Part shown: piece after piece, positions 39,549 to 50,883 of the stretch | Numbering within the stretch: position 1 is the stretch's first letter | How the letters are laid out: each line of letters begins with the position of its first letter | The notes under the pieces: generated by a model | What the model saw: only the letters and a program-made list of their open reading frames with translations | Told to the model about the DNA's origin: nothing | Databases searched by the model: none | Assembly (NCBI GenBank): GCA_905147135.1 | Contig: LR990053.1 | Location: 18,178,501-18,242,500, forward strand | Origin: Blastobasis lacticolella | Taxonomy: Eukaryota; Arthropoda; Insecta; Lepidoptera; Blastobasidae | Direction: 5' to 3' | DNA length: 64,000 nt | Translations under genes and position numbers: made by a program

Positions 39549-42500
39549 TCATATTTGCAAGTCAAGGAGATGTTGCTTCAATCTCCCCCGGAATACACCT
39601 GGTGTATCAGAGCACCTCACCTCACGGGGCAGAGCATTCCACAGACGCACCGACTGGACAGTAAGAGATTTGTCGTAGAACCTCGTAGTATGACTGGGCA
39701 TCACCAACATTCGATCACGCGAAGAACGGAGGGATCGACTTTGCACATCTGAGTCATACTGGAAGCGCTCGCTGAGGTATCGTGGCGAACATCTGTCAAA
39801 TAGTACACGATACAATAGCGAGAGTACATGACTATTCCGGCGCTGACGGATAGGAAGCCACCCAAGCCGAGCACGGAACTCCGACACATGATCGAACTTA
39901 CGAAGGCCGAAAATAAACTTTATACAAAAATTTTGTAGACGTTCTAACTTATTAAGGTGTTCCTCAGTCAGATCAGTGAAGCATGTGTCAGCGTAGTCCA
40001 GTATCGGTAGTAATAAAGCCTGAACCAGCGCAATCTTGGTTGGTATTGGAAGAAAATTGCGCAACCTTCTCATCGCCGATGACGAGGCGAACAGCTTGCG
40101 GCTGGTCTCGGCAATGTGTGGCCCCCAGGACAATGTTCTGTCAATTATGACTCCTAGATTTTTAACGGACTCACTAAATGGCACGCGAATACCGTCAAAG
40201 CAAACACTGGGCAACGCCCCGTGGTCCACTCTCGCCAACATCCTCGAACTACCGATGATGATTAACTGCGTCTTCAAAGCATTGATCTTAAGTCCATGCG
40301 AAGCACTCCAGTCTGCAATGCATTTCAGGTCACCATTTATAGTTTCAATAGCATGAGCCAAATTTTCCGGAGTTGAGTGTGCATAAATTTGTAGGTCGTC
40401 AGCATAGAGGTGACAACTGGATCTAATGTTAGCGGTGATGTTGTTGATAAAAAGAGCGAAAAGTAATGGAGAAAGGACACCACCCTGCGGAACACCAGCA
40501 TCCACTTTACTCCACGTTGAGAGGGAGTCATCCATACGAATCCGCTGACGTCGCCCCACTAAATAACTACCGAACCACTCAACAACATCCTCACAGATGT
40601 TAAGCGAGCGCATAATACCCAGGAGAACGTCATGGTCGACAGTGTTGAACGCATTGCTGAAGTCCAAGAGTGCCAGAACCGTAACATGACCACGCTCCAT
40701 CCCCATCCTGATGTCATCAGTTATTTTCACCAAAGCAGTGACAGTGCTGTGTCCTGGTCGGAAGCCAGACTGGAGAGGATTGAGGAGATTGTATTTAGTG
40801 AGATAAGCAGAAAGTTGGTGTTGGATAAGGCGCTCGAGGACTTTGGATAGGAATGATAGAATGGAGATGGGACGGAGATCAGAGAAGGACACAGGAGATG
40901 CTTTTTTAGGAATGGGAAACAGTAAGGCCTCCTTCCACAGACTGGGGTAAGACCTAGTACTAACTGATGTATTAAAAATGTGAGCTATAACTGGAGCAAC
41001 AACGTCAATAATAGGCACGATCATGCTACGACTTATCTCGTCACTGCCAATAGCGTTAGAGGTTATAGCCATGACACTCTTTTCAACGTCCGACGCACCG
41101 AACTGTCCAAGAACAAATGGCGGATGATCAGGTGAAGGGAGGGAAGATAAGCCGTGCAATGTGTCAGCCTTGGCAACATTCTGCAAGTTAGAGGAAGAGG
41201 AAAAATATCTGTTAAGGTCATTAATATTAATATCTTTAGGCAGGGCATCGCCACGGGGCTTGCCTATGCCCAAAGACCGCAAAAATTTCCACACTTTCGA
41301 AGAATCACCATTAGATACAGATGCATGAATATGACGGCGTTGGGCATCTCTGCATATCTTATTGCACAGATTTCTGCAGCGCTTGTACTTGTCCCTATTC
41401 TCATCAGTAGGTCGAAGCTTATACCTAACCTTAGCCGAATCCCTCCTCCGCATAGCCACCCTAACATCATCAGTGAGCCAAGGCGCTGGTTGATGTTTAA
41501 TCTTAATGACTTTCACAGGGGCGCGCAAATCGTAAAGACCCACCAACAGCGAATTAAAAGATGCTACCTGCTCATCAACAGTGACACCATTCAATACCCC
41601 AGACCAATCCAGCAACTGAGCATCCCTCCTCAGAGCATCCAAAACCATTCCCCCAAAACTGCGCTGGCACATGACTCTGGCCTTTGCTTTAGGAGGGCGA
41701 ATTTTGTAGGACAAGTATATAAGGTCATGGAAGGAAAAGGCTTCGGCCGAAAGCTGACCATGTTTAGCAGCATGTGAAGGAGAGGAGACCAACATGACAT
41801 CTAACAGGGAGGGTACGCAGTTAGGGAAATAATGTGTGGCATTAAGGGGCAAGAACTGCATATTGCAGGCTTTAGCCAGCGACTGAAACGATGAGGACCT
41901 GGAATCATTCCTCAACATACAGGTGTTAAAGTCACCCATAATTATAGTATGACTATAAGCTGGTGCGAGGTTTTCCAGCAGTGCTTCAAAGGATTTAAAA
42001 AAAGGTATATTACGAGAAGGACAATAATAAACCCCAAGAAGCACCTTGCGGTGAGACAGGGTTAACTCAATGAAAATATGCTCACCTGCACTTGTGGGAG
42101 GCGGCTGGGCTGAAACACTAATAATAGAATATGGCAGGTGAGCCTTCAAATAAATAGCGACACCACCACCCCCGCCACTAGTGCGATCGTTACGTATAAG
42201 AACAAATCCAGGTAAAGAATAAGAGGTAGATGGTAAACAAGGCTTAAGCCAGGATTCAGATATCAATACAGCATCAAGACCATCAACATCACCAAATGAA
42301 GCCAATAAGTCGGAATAGTGGGCCGGAATGCTCTGAGCATTAATGTGAACTATATTTAAATTCTTACGGACGTCAGAAAAGGTGGAAGAAAGCGTATCGG
42401 CGAGTGTTGGAATACTGTGGAAACTATCCGAGCTGTTCAGCTCCTCAGAGGTTACCGAAACAAAATCATCGCTGTGCTCATCATCACCTGTGTCAGACAT
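39549..42500 (-). CDS. LINE D ORF2: APE endonuclease and reverse transcriptase, intact
   Basis: 983 aa, ATG start, no stop. The first ~35 residues are acidic (MSDTGDDEHSDDF). The endonuclease spans about 48-265: Asn54 (HINAQS), Glu82 (ISESW), GDFN 189-192, LD 233-234, and SFHDLIYL with His258. The RT spans about 525-780: LLDFSNAFN 611-619 (motif A Asp613), DAGVPQGGVLSP 667-678 and YADD 699-702. The C-terminal part reads WNALPREVRCSDTPGVFRGR. These are the usual parts of a LINE ORF2 that nicks and copies at the target. It lies 628 bases downstream of ORF1 on minus. Large plus-strand frames here are antisense shadows. Confidence 0.95.
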   Translation of the reverse strand: MSDTGDDEHSDDFVSVTSEELNSSDSFHSIPTLADTLSSTFSDVRKNLNIVHINAQSIPAHYSDLLASFGDVDGLDAVLISESWLKPCLPSTSYSLPGFVLIRNDRTSGGGGGVAIYLKAHLPYSIISVSAQPPPTSAGEHIFIELTLSHRKVLLGVYYCPSRNIPFFKSFEALLENLAPAYSHTIIMGDFNTCMLRNDSRSSSFQSLAKACNMQFLPLNATHYFPNCVPSLLDVMLVSSPSHAAKHGQLSAEAFSFHDLIYLSYKIRPPKAKARVMCQRSFGGMVLDALRRDAQLLDWSGVLNGVTVDEQVASFNSLLVGLYDLRAPVKVIKIKHQPAPWLTDDVRVAMRRRDSAKVRYKLRPTDENRDKYKRCRNLCNKICRDAQRRHIHASVSNGDSSKVWKFLRSLGIGKPRGDALPKDININDLNRYFSSSSNLQNVAKADTLHGLSSLPSPDHPPFVLGQFGASDVEKSVMAITSNAIGSDEISRSMIVPIIDVVAPVIAHIFNTSVSTRSYPSLWKEALLFPIPKKASPVSFSDLRPISILSFLSKVLERLIQHQLSAYLTKYNLLNPLQSGFRPGHSTVTALVKITDDIRMGMERGHVTVLALLDFSNAFNTVDHDVLLGIMRSLNICEDVVEWFGSYLVGRRQRIRMDDSLSTWSKVDAGVPQGGVLSPLLFALFINNITANIRSSCHLYADDLQIYAHSTPENLAHAIETINGDLKCIADWSASHGLKINALKTQLIIIGSSRMLARVDHGALPSVCFDGIRVPFSESVKNLGVIIDRTLSWGPHIAETSRKLFASSSAMRRLRNFLPIPTKIALVQALLLPILDYADTCFTDLTEEHLNKLERLQNFCIKFIFGLRKFDHVSEFRARLGWLPIRQRRNSHVLSLLYRVLFDRCSPRYLSERFQYDSDVQSRSLRSSRDRMLVMPSHTTRFYDKSLTVQSVRLWNALPREVRCSDTPGVFRGRLKQHLLDLQI

Positions 42501-43128
42501 AGAACAGCAGAAAAAAAAAAAACTTATAAAATAAAATATATACCTACTTATCTAAATTACAATTAAATTAAATACCAGTATAAGCACCCACAGCTCAGTC
42601 TACCAGCATAGCAGACGAAATCAATATGTGTATAAGTAATATTTAATATTTAGCCAAGAGCACAAACTAATAAGCAAAAAAGCAAAACAAGCAAAAAGCA
42701 ACAAAAACAAAATAAGCAAAAAGCAATAAAAGCAAAATAAGCATTGTAAAAGCAGAATAAGCGCAAAGCAATGCATTGCGGTATTGACACTAAGCAAAAG
42801 CAATTCAGTTCAGCATTTTACATGAATAACGGGAATAAATTATTTATCAAAACATGGCTGTATAACCGTCGACTTCAACCAAGTATCCAGGCCAACTACA
42901 AATTGTCAATCCAATGCCAAGTGTCAAATCGACGTCAACTGTCAATTCGAGAATTTTTCGCAAAATGTAAACATACAGAAATTAATATAGAACTGACCGA
43001 CTTTTAAGTGTAAAATTTACGTTAATAATCGAAGGTGAACGTATAACATATAACACACAATCAAGATCAATTACCCTCGGTGCAGTGCATCACTTACGAT
43101 ACATATAATAATAACAAACGTCGAACAA
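42501..43128 (-). other. Inter-ORF region of LINE D
   Basis: 628 bases between ORF1 and ORF2. It holds an imperfect 'gcaaaa/gcaata' repeat at about 42672-42775, which is a pyrimidine-rich tract on the sense strand. No ORF of note. How ORF2 is translated is not shown by the sequence. Confidence 0.5.
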
Positions 43129-43905
43129 TTATTTTTTGGTGGTTGTTCGCTTAGATCTGGATGATATCGGCTTCACAGGCTTTCCTGCCGATGCAGGAAC
43201 AACATCAATTACAGGAGGATGACGAACAGGAGGGTCGACAGCCCCCGGAGGCTGAGTATCGGCGACAACAGCGTCGTACTTCTTTAGATCGGCGATTGTG
43301 TGTATTCGGTGTCGCAAACCATCAGATCCAAGCACTATTATATTGCCGTCCCGCGTCCAACATCCGGCGACCCCCAACTTCTCACGAGCCGCCATAAATA
43401 CATCATGTCTTGCCTTTGTTAAAAACTCTGAGAGTGTAATGCCTGAGCCCTTGAGCGACGTCTTACTAAACCAGATCTTATTGCGGGTTTCAAGTGATGC
43501 AAATTTAACCAAGATGGGGCGCCGTTGCTTCTTAGTGGGCCGGCCTAGTCGGTGACATCTCTTAACATCAGAAGCCTCAAAATCAGTTATACTTAACTTG
43601 TTCGTTATTAAGCCAATTACTGCACCTGTGGTGTCTTCCTTGTCAGACTCATCCACTCCATGGACCAGGAGCATCTTCTGTCGACCACGCATCTCAATAT
43701 GATCCACATTATGTGTCAAAAGTTCCACTTGTTGTTGCATAGTCGAAAACCCTACAATCACGACACTCCGAAATGCAGAAAATTCAGAAGAGTGATTACA
43801 TGTAGACGAAGGGCTTGTACAAGTCTTGAACACCTCTTGGAATGCATCCAGCTTGGCGTTGAACATGTCAATCATCTCTGCCATCGACTTCTTAACTGCT
43901 TCCAT
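43129..43905 (-). CDS. LINE D ORF1: RNA-binding protein (L1 ORF1-like)
   Basis: 258 aa with an ATG start. The first ~90 residues (MEAVKKSMAEMIDMFNAKL and heptad-like hydrophobics at about 58-75) look coiled-coil prone. An RRM-like section from about residue 98 (KMLLVHGVDES) has CHRLGRPTKKQRRPILVKF, typical of L1-type ORF1 and other LINE ORF1p ('R.G......R.I...F'). It continues SFLTKARHDVF-like residues and a basic C-terminal tail (SSRSKRTTTKK). It would coat LINE RNA as a chaperone. Intact, without frameshift. Clade assignment is by style only. Confidence 0.85.
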   Translation of the reverse strand: MEAVKKSMAEMIDMFNAKLDAFQEVFKTCTSPSSTCNHSSEFSAFRSVVIVGFSTMQQQVELLTHNVDHIEMRGRQKMLLVHGVDESDKEDTTGAVIGLITNKLSITDFEASDVKRCHRLGRPTKKQRRPILVKFASLETRNKIWFSKTSLKGSGITLSEFLTKARHDVFMAAREKLGVAGCWTRDGNIIVLGSDGLRHRIHTIADLKKYDAVVADTQPPGAVDPPVRHPPVIDVVPASAGKPVKPISSRSKRTTTKK

Positions 43906-43950
43906 TGTTCACGAGTATGAAGTATGAGAAAGGAACTTATAATGTTTGTG

Positions 43951-44934
43951 CGCCTGGCCTTATTAATTGGATAACACTGGTAGGTGATAAGCTGTAGTCA
44001 CTGAATACAAATACTGTAACTATAAATCATTTGATTCACTATTTATATTTATTTAATTATAGAGCTCAATTACAATAATGTTTACTTTTACTGTGCCTAC
44101 CTCCTATCTTCATACAAGCATCAAGGCATTCTTATTACAAGCTTTTATATGACGATATTGTATGATAATATAATAAAGTGAATGTTGATAAATACAGTAT
44201 TTCTAATATTACCTATCGTTATTATACGAAAATGTTGTCCGTATGCACAGATCGACTATAACATTGTTTGAATATTAGACAATTGTAAACGGAGTATCTC
44301 AACGAAACCATCCCTACAAACCCCACTATAATCTGTCTCTCGCACATGAGTACACTTGTTTTGTTACGTACAAGTATATCAACACAGCACATTACTACCC
44401 CATTTACGTCCAACAAAACAAGTAGCAACGTATTTTTCTCCACACTACACTGTCACAACACATCACTCTGGTGGACGGCACATGGTCAGGCGACGCTGAC
44501 GTCGGTGTAGGCGACACGGGGCACAAAATAACGTTTCGGCCTCGGAGATAACAAGGTTGGTTTCCATTGCTGGCTACGGGTACACAATGCCTCGTCCAGC
44601 GAACTAGCGCCGCGATGTATAACCGCCCGCCTGATGAATATGCATGGATACGATCCGGCCTGCACTCGACAATATTTTGCGCTCAAATGAACAGTCGACA
44701 TTGATTGGCGGCGTATTTTATGTCCAGAACGTGAAACTGTGTTAATTGTTTTAGATGGCCATCACTGATTTTTATATCGTTAGCCGTTAAACATATTGTT
44801 CAAGCGCGAGAAGCTAAACGTTTGAATTTAAAAATATTGGGGTTCAATTCATGTTTTACCATGTGGTATCTGCCAGAATAAACTAGATATTTATTGCTTA
44901 TTATTATAGATGACTGCTTAGACAGTAAAGTTCG
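43951..44934. other. No gene recognised
   Basis: AT-rich DNA to about 44450, then a GC-richer part (44470-44700). No exon, RNA gene or recognised repeat. Confidence 0.45.
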
Positions 44935-45120
44935 CGAATGGTGACACCGGGAGACGCAGCGTAGGTAGGCCTCTAACAAGGTGGACCGACGACCTGGTAA
45001 ATATTGCGGGTACCAGCTTGATGCGGAAGGCACAGGACCGGCCCTTGTGGAGATCTCCGGGGGAGGCCTAAGCAACCCAGCAGTGGCTTCTTCCGGCTGA
45101 AATGATGATGATTTATTCCT
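44935..45120 (+). pseudogene. RTE-like LINE C-terminal end and 3' tail
   Basis: A plus frame reads VGRPLTRWTDDLVNIAGTSL, MRKAQDRPLWRSPGEA, then a stop; this matches the conserved RTE C-terminal pattern 'GRP.TRW.DDL..IAG....RKAQ....W..LGEAY'. It ends with a 'gatgatgat'-type tail. Homologous copies lie at 53459-53627 and 50884-51010 on minus. Confidence 0.75.
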
Positions 45121-45189
45121 CATACATTCCTCATTCCTGATAATAGTTAAACAAAATATACAGACGAAACCTTGACTGATTATGGATCA

Positions 45190-45300
45190 TACGGGTGCTA
45201 TTGCTGCTATGTTTCTAGACAGGCATGCTCTATCGTTGACCACATCCACAATTACCACCACTTAAGTCGGCAGTCAAATGCCTTACTACTTCTTATTAAA
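45190..45300 (+). mobile_element. LINE 3' tip (family of 63366-64000)
   Basis: 'acaggcatgctctatcgttg', 'accacatccacaattaccac', 'ggcagtcaaatgcctta'. Decayed version of the 15500-15595 sequence. Confidence 0.55.
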
Positions 45301-45340
45301 AAAAGGAGATCTCTTCCAGGCAACCTTTGCCTAAAGACAA
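45298..45340 (-). mobile_element. LINE 3' hairpin remnant
   Basis: 'gatctcttccaggcaacctt' alone, without the upstream stem. The shared motif marks a very short LINE-D-type tip or fossil. Confidence 0.4.
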
Positions 45341-45702
45341 ACAAATAAATGAGGACCACGCGTATTTTACCGAGCCCAGAGTTATGTCTGTCGCAATTGC
45401 CTGCTCGCAATTTTGTAATATCTTTGTTTGTTCCAGCTTTATTTGTCTTTCGGATAACGAATCAATGTCAAACACACGAATCGTTTTATGTGAGTCGGGT
45501 AGAAATGTACACCGGTTTAATTTGTTGCTAATAAAACAAGCTTTACAACCCATGCGATGTCCTCAATCAGGGAGATTGGGGACAGCAAATATAATTAAAT
45601 TATATTTTGGATTTAAGGGAGCGGATCAATTTTGTCTCTACTCACCCTTACGGGAAATTATATTATGTTGTATTAGTATATACCTATTTATTTACTATTT
45701 TA

Positions 45703-46061
45703 GAAGCGTCGGTGGCCGAGCGGTTAGAGTATACGACTCGTAAGCCAGAGGCCCCGGGTTCGAATCCCGCTCCGGCCATGTACCAATGACTGTTTTCTGA
45801 GTTATCTACAATAGTTGAATACTAAAGAGCATTCTTACGGCGAGGGAAAACATCGTGATGAAACCTGCACATTCAGGCGACTGGATGTGTAACCATAATC
45901 TAATCTGGTCAGGTTTCCCCGGTAGCAGGGGCATGGAGGTCAGATGGCAGTCGCTCCACTGTAATTACCTGCCAAATCCTGGATCATGGTCAAGGCGGAC
46001 CCCGGGCTCTCATTCGCGAGAGCACCACCGCGACATTAATGCCAAGATAGTTTTTTAATTT
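45703..46061 (+). mobile_element. SINE-1, full length with 16-bp target-site duplication
   Basis: Head 45706-45779: 'ggtggccgagcggttagagt' (box A region) and 'gggttcgaatcccgc' (box B), resembling a tRNA. Then body and 3' end 'gacattaatgccaagatag', with a T-rich tail. 'tttatttactatttta' occurs at 45687-45702 and 46062-46077, a perfect 16-bp TSD. Best-preserved SINE copy here. It does not encode protein. Confidence 0.93.
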
Positions 46062-46077
46062 TTTATTTACTATTTTA

Positions 46078-48611
46078 AAATAATAATCGTTTATTTCTAG
46101 CAATTTGTCATTTGATTACCTTCTCTTTCAATATCACTTCATTTTTAAATAAAATTTACTCATCATCTAACCGACAGAAAAAATTCGTGAGTTACGATGC
46201 CATTGACAGACACAAAAGGCCCCTGATATACTTACAAGACCCTTCTTTTTTCGTCTGGGGTTAACAAAACAAACAAATTATCACTCAATTTGAATTGCCG
46301 ACTGAGAATTGTCTCGGAACTCTGAAACTGAACATTGTCCTCTGAATTCTGAAAGTAATCAGCGGCAATTTCAGTAAGTAGTATAAGTAAGTATATTTCG
46401 CAAAGGAACCAGATTTCACAACTAATGTTCAAACCAAGAGACGCCATAACATGTGTAAGCTGATCGTAAGTCTTGGTTTACACGGAATTACTTACCGTGA
46501 CGTCTCGTGTTTCACAAGTCCACTTGATGTCACTTTGAATTGTGATGTCACTGCAAAGGCTTTGTAGAATGGAGATATTCAGTGTTGCCAGGGCTTCGAT
46601 TCTGGTACGGAAATCGTCTCAGTTGCAGTAACATTACAATTGCATCGCATGTCAAACGTGTGACTGTTATTCAAATGACAGATGTTGAGTTGCAACTTTC
46701 ATGAGTTCGAACTTTTCCACAATTCGTTTTCTGGTACTTTAGTTGCATTATGGTTTTATATGGCTGTTGGAACTCCAATAAATAAATAAATTACTAAGTA
46801 TCATCTTTTTAGTTGTCAAACTGCCTTCAATTCTGTCAACGAAAACGTGTCAAAGGTCGAACAATGATTTAACTGCAATTTAACTGGGATGATGCTGGGA
46901 CTGACTCGATACCTCGACGTACTTATAGTAACATCACAGTTACATTGCAACATAATAACAACTGCATTGCACAGAATCGGTACTCACGTTTGTTTGAGTA
47001 TTGGGCACTAGACCAGTTAAAAGAAAGCGCTAGATTCCGCTAAACAGGTATGATTAAAAACGCTAGCTCTTTATGCTTTTTTTATAATTAGGAGTTAAAA
47101 GATACGTCCACAACCACACCACGTGTTTGTCTGACTAACACAAGAAATTAATTAATTGGCGTCTACTAGAGCAATACAAACAGGAGCTCGTTGCGCTCGC
47201 TCAGTCAGTGGTTTTAATTTATATAGAAAGTACTCTGTAGTTTGTGGTTTATGTTACGTACTTATATTACATAAACATAAGGGGGCTTCTTTTGCTAAAT
47301 CGCCGTGTTCTCAAATCAATCGCGGACAGCATTTTTCGTATAATGTATAGACAATTTTGGCCTTCGGGGCCGTACTCACACTTCTACACATATGACTCAC
47401 ACACTGAAATGAGCGAACCAAATCCTTTATAAATACGAGGCCTTGATATGGCAAACTCATAATTGAAACTGTGCGGAAACGAAATTCGGGAAAACGGCTA
47501 AAATAAGAAAATGATTGCCAGATCTAAAATACCAAAATTCGGTGTATTTTAGGTATTGAATAACTATTTCGATTAAGCGCTAGATTTTCCGCTAGAAGTC
47601 ACATATTAGGAATCGGAGTGGATTACCCTGAAATTCTGCTACATGCCGCGACAACGGCGCTAAAATGGCAGAACTAATCTGCATAAGATGTTCAAATGCA
47701 GAGTTTATAAATTGATGATGATTTAGCGAATACCTATTACAGAGATCAAAAAATATATTTGCTTAATAAAATAGAAGAAGTAAACAAACATTACAAGTTA
47801 CAAGAAAACTCATAACAAAGTTTGCATATATGTACTTACATAATTCCTAAGCAGCTAAACTGCTCTTTATGAAACAAACTGGATACCAAATGAAAAAAAC
47901 ACCGGTTCGAAATCGATCCCACCTTCCGGGATAGGTATGCGATGCCACAGACACATGTCAAACGTATGACACTTATTTTTACATCGGGGATTAAAAAGTT
48001 CTGCGTAAGTACAAGGATACGTACTGGGAAATAGGTATAGTAGGTAGGGGTAATTTTTAGTGTTATAACTTTATCTAATCTAAAAATCTAAAAATGCTAA
48101 ATAAATACCTTTTTATTCATTTATTTTTAACGGTCCAGGGATAAGGTAACCGCCAATGTTGGCAAGCGAAGATGGAGAAGGTGGAAAAGGGTAATTACCC
48201 ACCTGGTCGAGGTTTGGACCAGGGGACCAAGGGTCCAACAGTTGATCGTCGGAAGTAGTATATATGCCGAGGAAGTTGGCATATTTCGCTAACGCGATGT
48301 AGGACAGTCAGCGCTATCTATATGCGGATGCTTGCCAACCTTGTGTTTATGCACTCGTAATCTGAGTATCGTTGTTTCCCTATTGGAACGATAGATGTCG
48401 CTATTTTATTTATCTAAACCTGCCGACATCAAGAGAGAGGTGCTGAGGACGGCCTAAGAGGAAATGTGTAGACATAGCTATGGGTCGGATGCGAGAGCCA
48501 ATGGCTTACGACGCGAGGATGCCGAATACGGTAGTGTAAAAGAATTCCTTTGATTTTGAAGATTGAGGAAAAACATTTTGCAAATATGGCGTTGTGCTGG
48601 CTGATAAATAA
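46078..48611. other. No gene recognised
   Basis: About 2.5 kb of AT-rich DNA. Short frames have no domain. A small partial direct repeat ('agtaacatYaca') near 46626 and 46928 is too weak to name. Confidence 0.45.
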
Positions 48612-48949
48612 AATAATCTTGTCGTAAATTCCCGGTTGTGCTCTCGCGCCCGGGATCCACTTTGTCCATGATCCAGGATTTGGCAGTTCAGATAATTACA
48701 GTGGAGCTACTGCCAGCTGACCTTTGCGATCCTGTTACGAGTCCTGACCAGATTGTATCATGGTTACATATTCAGTCGCCTGAATGTGCAGTTTTCATCA
48801 CGATAATTTCCCTCAATATCAGCATTGGTTAGTATTTAACTAATGTACATAACTCACATAAGAGTCATTGGTACATGGCCGCAGAGGGATTCAAACCCTG
48901 CACCTCTCGCTTACGTGTCGGGTACCTTTAAATCGGCCGCCGACGGTCC
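48612..48949 (-). mobile_element. SINE-1, near full length
   Basis: 'aatcttgtcgtaaattccc' at the low end and a head with 'gggattcaaaccctgcacc' (box B decayed) at the high end. Confidence 0.88.
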
Positions 48950-49555
48950 TCAACCTAGAAACCCAACTTTAAAATCCATAACAAAGTACTGAACCTATAA
49001 GCGGGACTTTTGTACTTTCAAAGTCCTCATTGCATTTTCACTGCACCTATCAGTACGATATTGTTTATATTTATTACCCATTTTCGCTCTACTGCACAGC
49101 AATCATTTTACATAATCAAACAAATAAAAATTCTACGCAGTTGCGTCACTTCCATTGTTTACTAGGGAAAATGGGTCAGTAGTCAGTGGGACAATGGAAT
49201 GTCGGTAACAGACAAATATTCCTCTTGACACGTTTACTTTTTAAAATGCCAAATTCTGAACGCCGTTACCTTATATTTAGGCTACCGACGATCACAACCA
49301 CTGCGCTGATAGATTCTGGCGAAAAGGAAGTGAGAGTTGGGAATGAGTTATCTAAAATTAGTAACCTATTGTGCAGTGTACGCGTGCCCAAGAAATATAC
49401 AAATAGTAAAGACGTTTTCCAACTGAGTGCTCCATGCCCTATTTACGTCTGGTCTCAACTATTCCTGCCATAGTCGATAGCTTAGATATTGCAATTTTGT
49501 AACCTTTTCAGCGTAGGTACGTGTTATAATCGGCATAGAATCTAATAATATATTC
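48950..49555. other. No gene recognised
   Basis: A 95-codon plus frame at 49186-49473 has no domain I recognise. Otherwise AT-rich spacer. Confidence 0.4.
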
Positions 49556-49559
49556 TCTG

Positions 49560-49607
49560 TTACAATTTAATACACAATCTATTATTAGATTATGTGTTAA
49601 ATTACGT
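49560..49607. repeat. Imperfect palindrome
   Basis: 'gttacaatttaatacacaat' on the left pairs imperfectly with 'attatgtgttaaattac' on the right, around 'ctattattag'. Low-complexity AT sequence makes chance a real possibility. Confidence 0.35.
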
Positions 49608-49807
49608 TTGAACAAAATGCACTCATAAAACTAAAATTATTATAAATCTATACTACATCTAGGTATACTAATATTATAAAAGGAAAAGAGTTGTATTCTT
49701 GTTTGTAATAAATAAACTCAAAAACTACTGCCTTGAACTTAAAAATTATTTCACTAAAAGACAATACTTATCACTGAATAACATGGCTACTTTTTACTCC
49801 GGCAAAA

Positions 49808-49885
49808 TAATTACGGTGACTGCTCAGGTACCATCAGGCAAGCCGTAAGCTTGTTTGCCAGCTTTGTGGTATAAAAAAATTAACA
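49808..49885 (+). mobile_element. LINE 3' tip (family of 6243-6347)
   Basis: 'acggtgactgctcaggtacc', 'atcaggcaagccgtaagctt', 'tttgccagctttgtggta', then an A-run. Confidence 0.65.
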
Positions 49886-49934
49886 ATCGGTTCCCGCAGG
49901 AAATTCATGGTGAAAGCCACTGAGAACGGCTAGT

Positions 49935-50010
49935 ATTATTTTATTTATTTTATTTTATTTAACAGTTTATTGTGCACAATAACATTTATACAATATTGAC
50001 ATAAGGAAAA
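49935..50010 (-). mobile_element. Possible LINE 3' tip
   Basis: 'ttattttatttattttattt' then 'cagtttattgtgcac' resembles the end of LINE D's 3' region ('ctttattgtacatt'). Weak, only about 75 bases. Confidence 0.4.
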
Positions 50011-50584
50011 CAACACAACACAAATTAAAAAAAATATTGCCAAATCCTATTTACTGAAGGATAAATCTGCATCGTTCTATAGATGACATGGAATCGATCA
50101 AGAGGTACATAAAAGCCATCTTGTCGCTGACCATCCATAAACGATGATCCATAAACGGCGACCGCTTTCTACCCACCCGCTTGCCTGTTCAATATTTCCT
50201 ATCTATTTATTATTTCTGCCAGGGCAAATAAAGCAGTGCGACCAATCTGCGACAATTAATTAACTCGCTCGCTCTCCGGTAGCTGTCAATTGGCGTGCGC
50301 GATTACCGGTGACTGCTCGCGCGTTGGTGCCGGATAGTCGAGCATTATGAAAATTAAATTACAGCCTTTCATGTGAAACTCTAGAGTTCGTTTTTAAGCC
50401 CCCGTGTGCTGTAAATTGTCGCGCGGTATATTGAAAATTAAATTATAGCATATAATGCATTTCTAGAGTCACTGTCGTTTTTAAGCGCTGACGCAAAAAT
50501 AGGTAGAGGAAGTCTGACGTGTATTTTACTACTTCTTCGGCCTTGTTTTTTATTCCCATATTATTTGGGGTCAGTACTCCTTGT
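50011..50584. other. No gene recognised
   Basis: Mixed spacer. No feature supported. Confidence 0.4.
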
Positions 50585-50760
50585 ACATTGCCGCCACAAG
50601 GCATCATCCTGGGTCATCCGAATCAATATCTGTCATCCAAGTCGTCGGTAGTCGTCCGCGGCCTCTCTTTCCCTCCTTCATCTCCAACACTCTTCTTGCC
50701 TGTGTGTGGCTTTCTTCCCGTCTCATTATGTGGCCATACCATCGCAAGCGGCCTTCTTTA
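50585..50760 (-). pseudogene. RTE-like LINE C-terminal coding fragment
   Basis: On minus one frame reads DGMVWPHNETGRKPHTGKK, SVGDEGGKERPRTT, with a pattern like RTE 'RW.GH..R' and 'GRGRPK..W.D'. It is broken and short. This is a weak but plausible match from memory. Confidence 0.4.
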
Positions 50761-50883
50761 ACTTTGTATCTGTAATAAGTATTGTACGTGTCGTATTAAT
50801 TAAACCCTTATTAGGTTAACACCGCCATGCAAAATATTTCGCCTGATCCCGTTTATAGCCGAAACAAAACGGTTCGTTAATTG

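Larger units (their letters stand above)
39252..43950 (-). mobile_element. LINE D: structurally intact non-LTR retrotransposon
   Basis: A minus-strand element. ORF1 is 43129-43905, ORF2 is 39549-42500, the 3' UTR is 39280-39548 with a hairpin, and the tail is a TTTTTA-type tract (39252-39279 as seen on plus). Both ORFs are open and ATG-started, and all catalytic residues are present. It is the best candidate in the window for a recently active autonomous copy. RT and ORF1 style fit the Jockey/CR1 supergroup (possibly Kiri-like); the clade needs a tree. The 5' end is approximate. No TSD found. Confidence 0.88.

Noticed and set aside
41154..41777. A 207-aa plus-strand gene
   Set aside because: It is antisense to the intact LINE D ORF2 and has no domain.
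45706..45779. A tRNA gene
   Set aside because: The tRNA-like block is the head of SINE-1 with a 280-bp SINE body after it and a TSD around the whole.
46600..46990. A long inverted-repeat element
   Set aside because: Matching words are in the same orientation and too short; the pairing fails on inspection.
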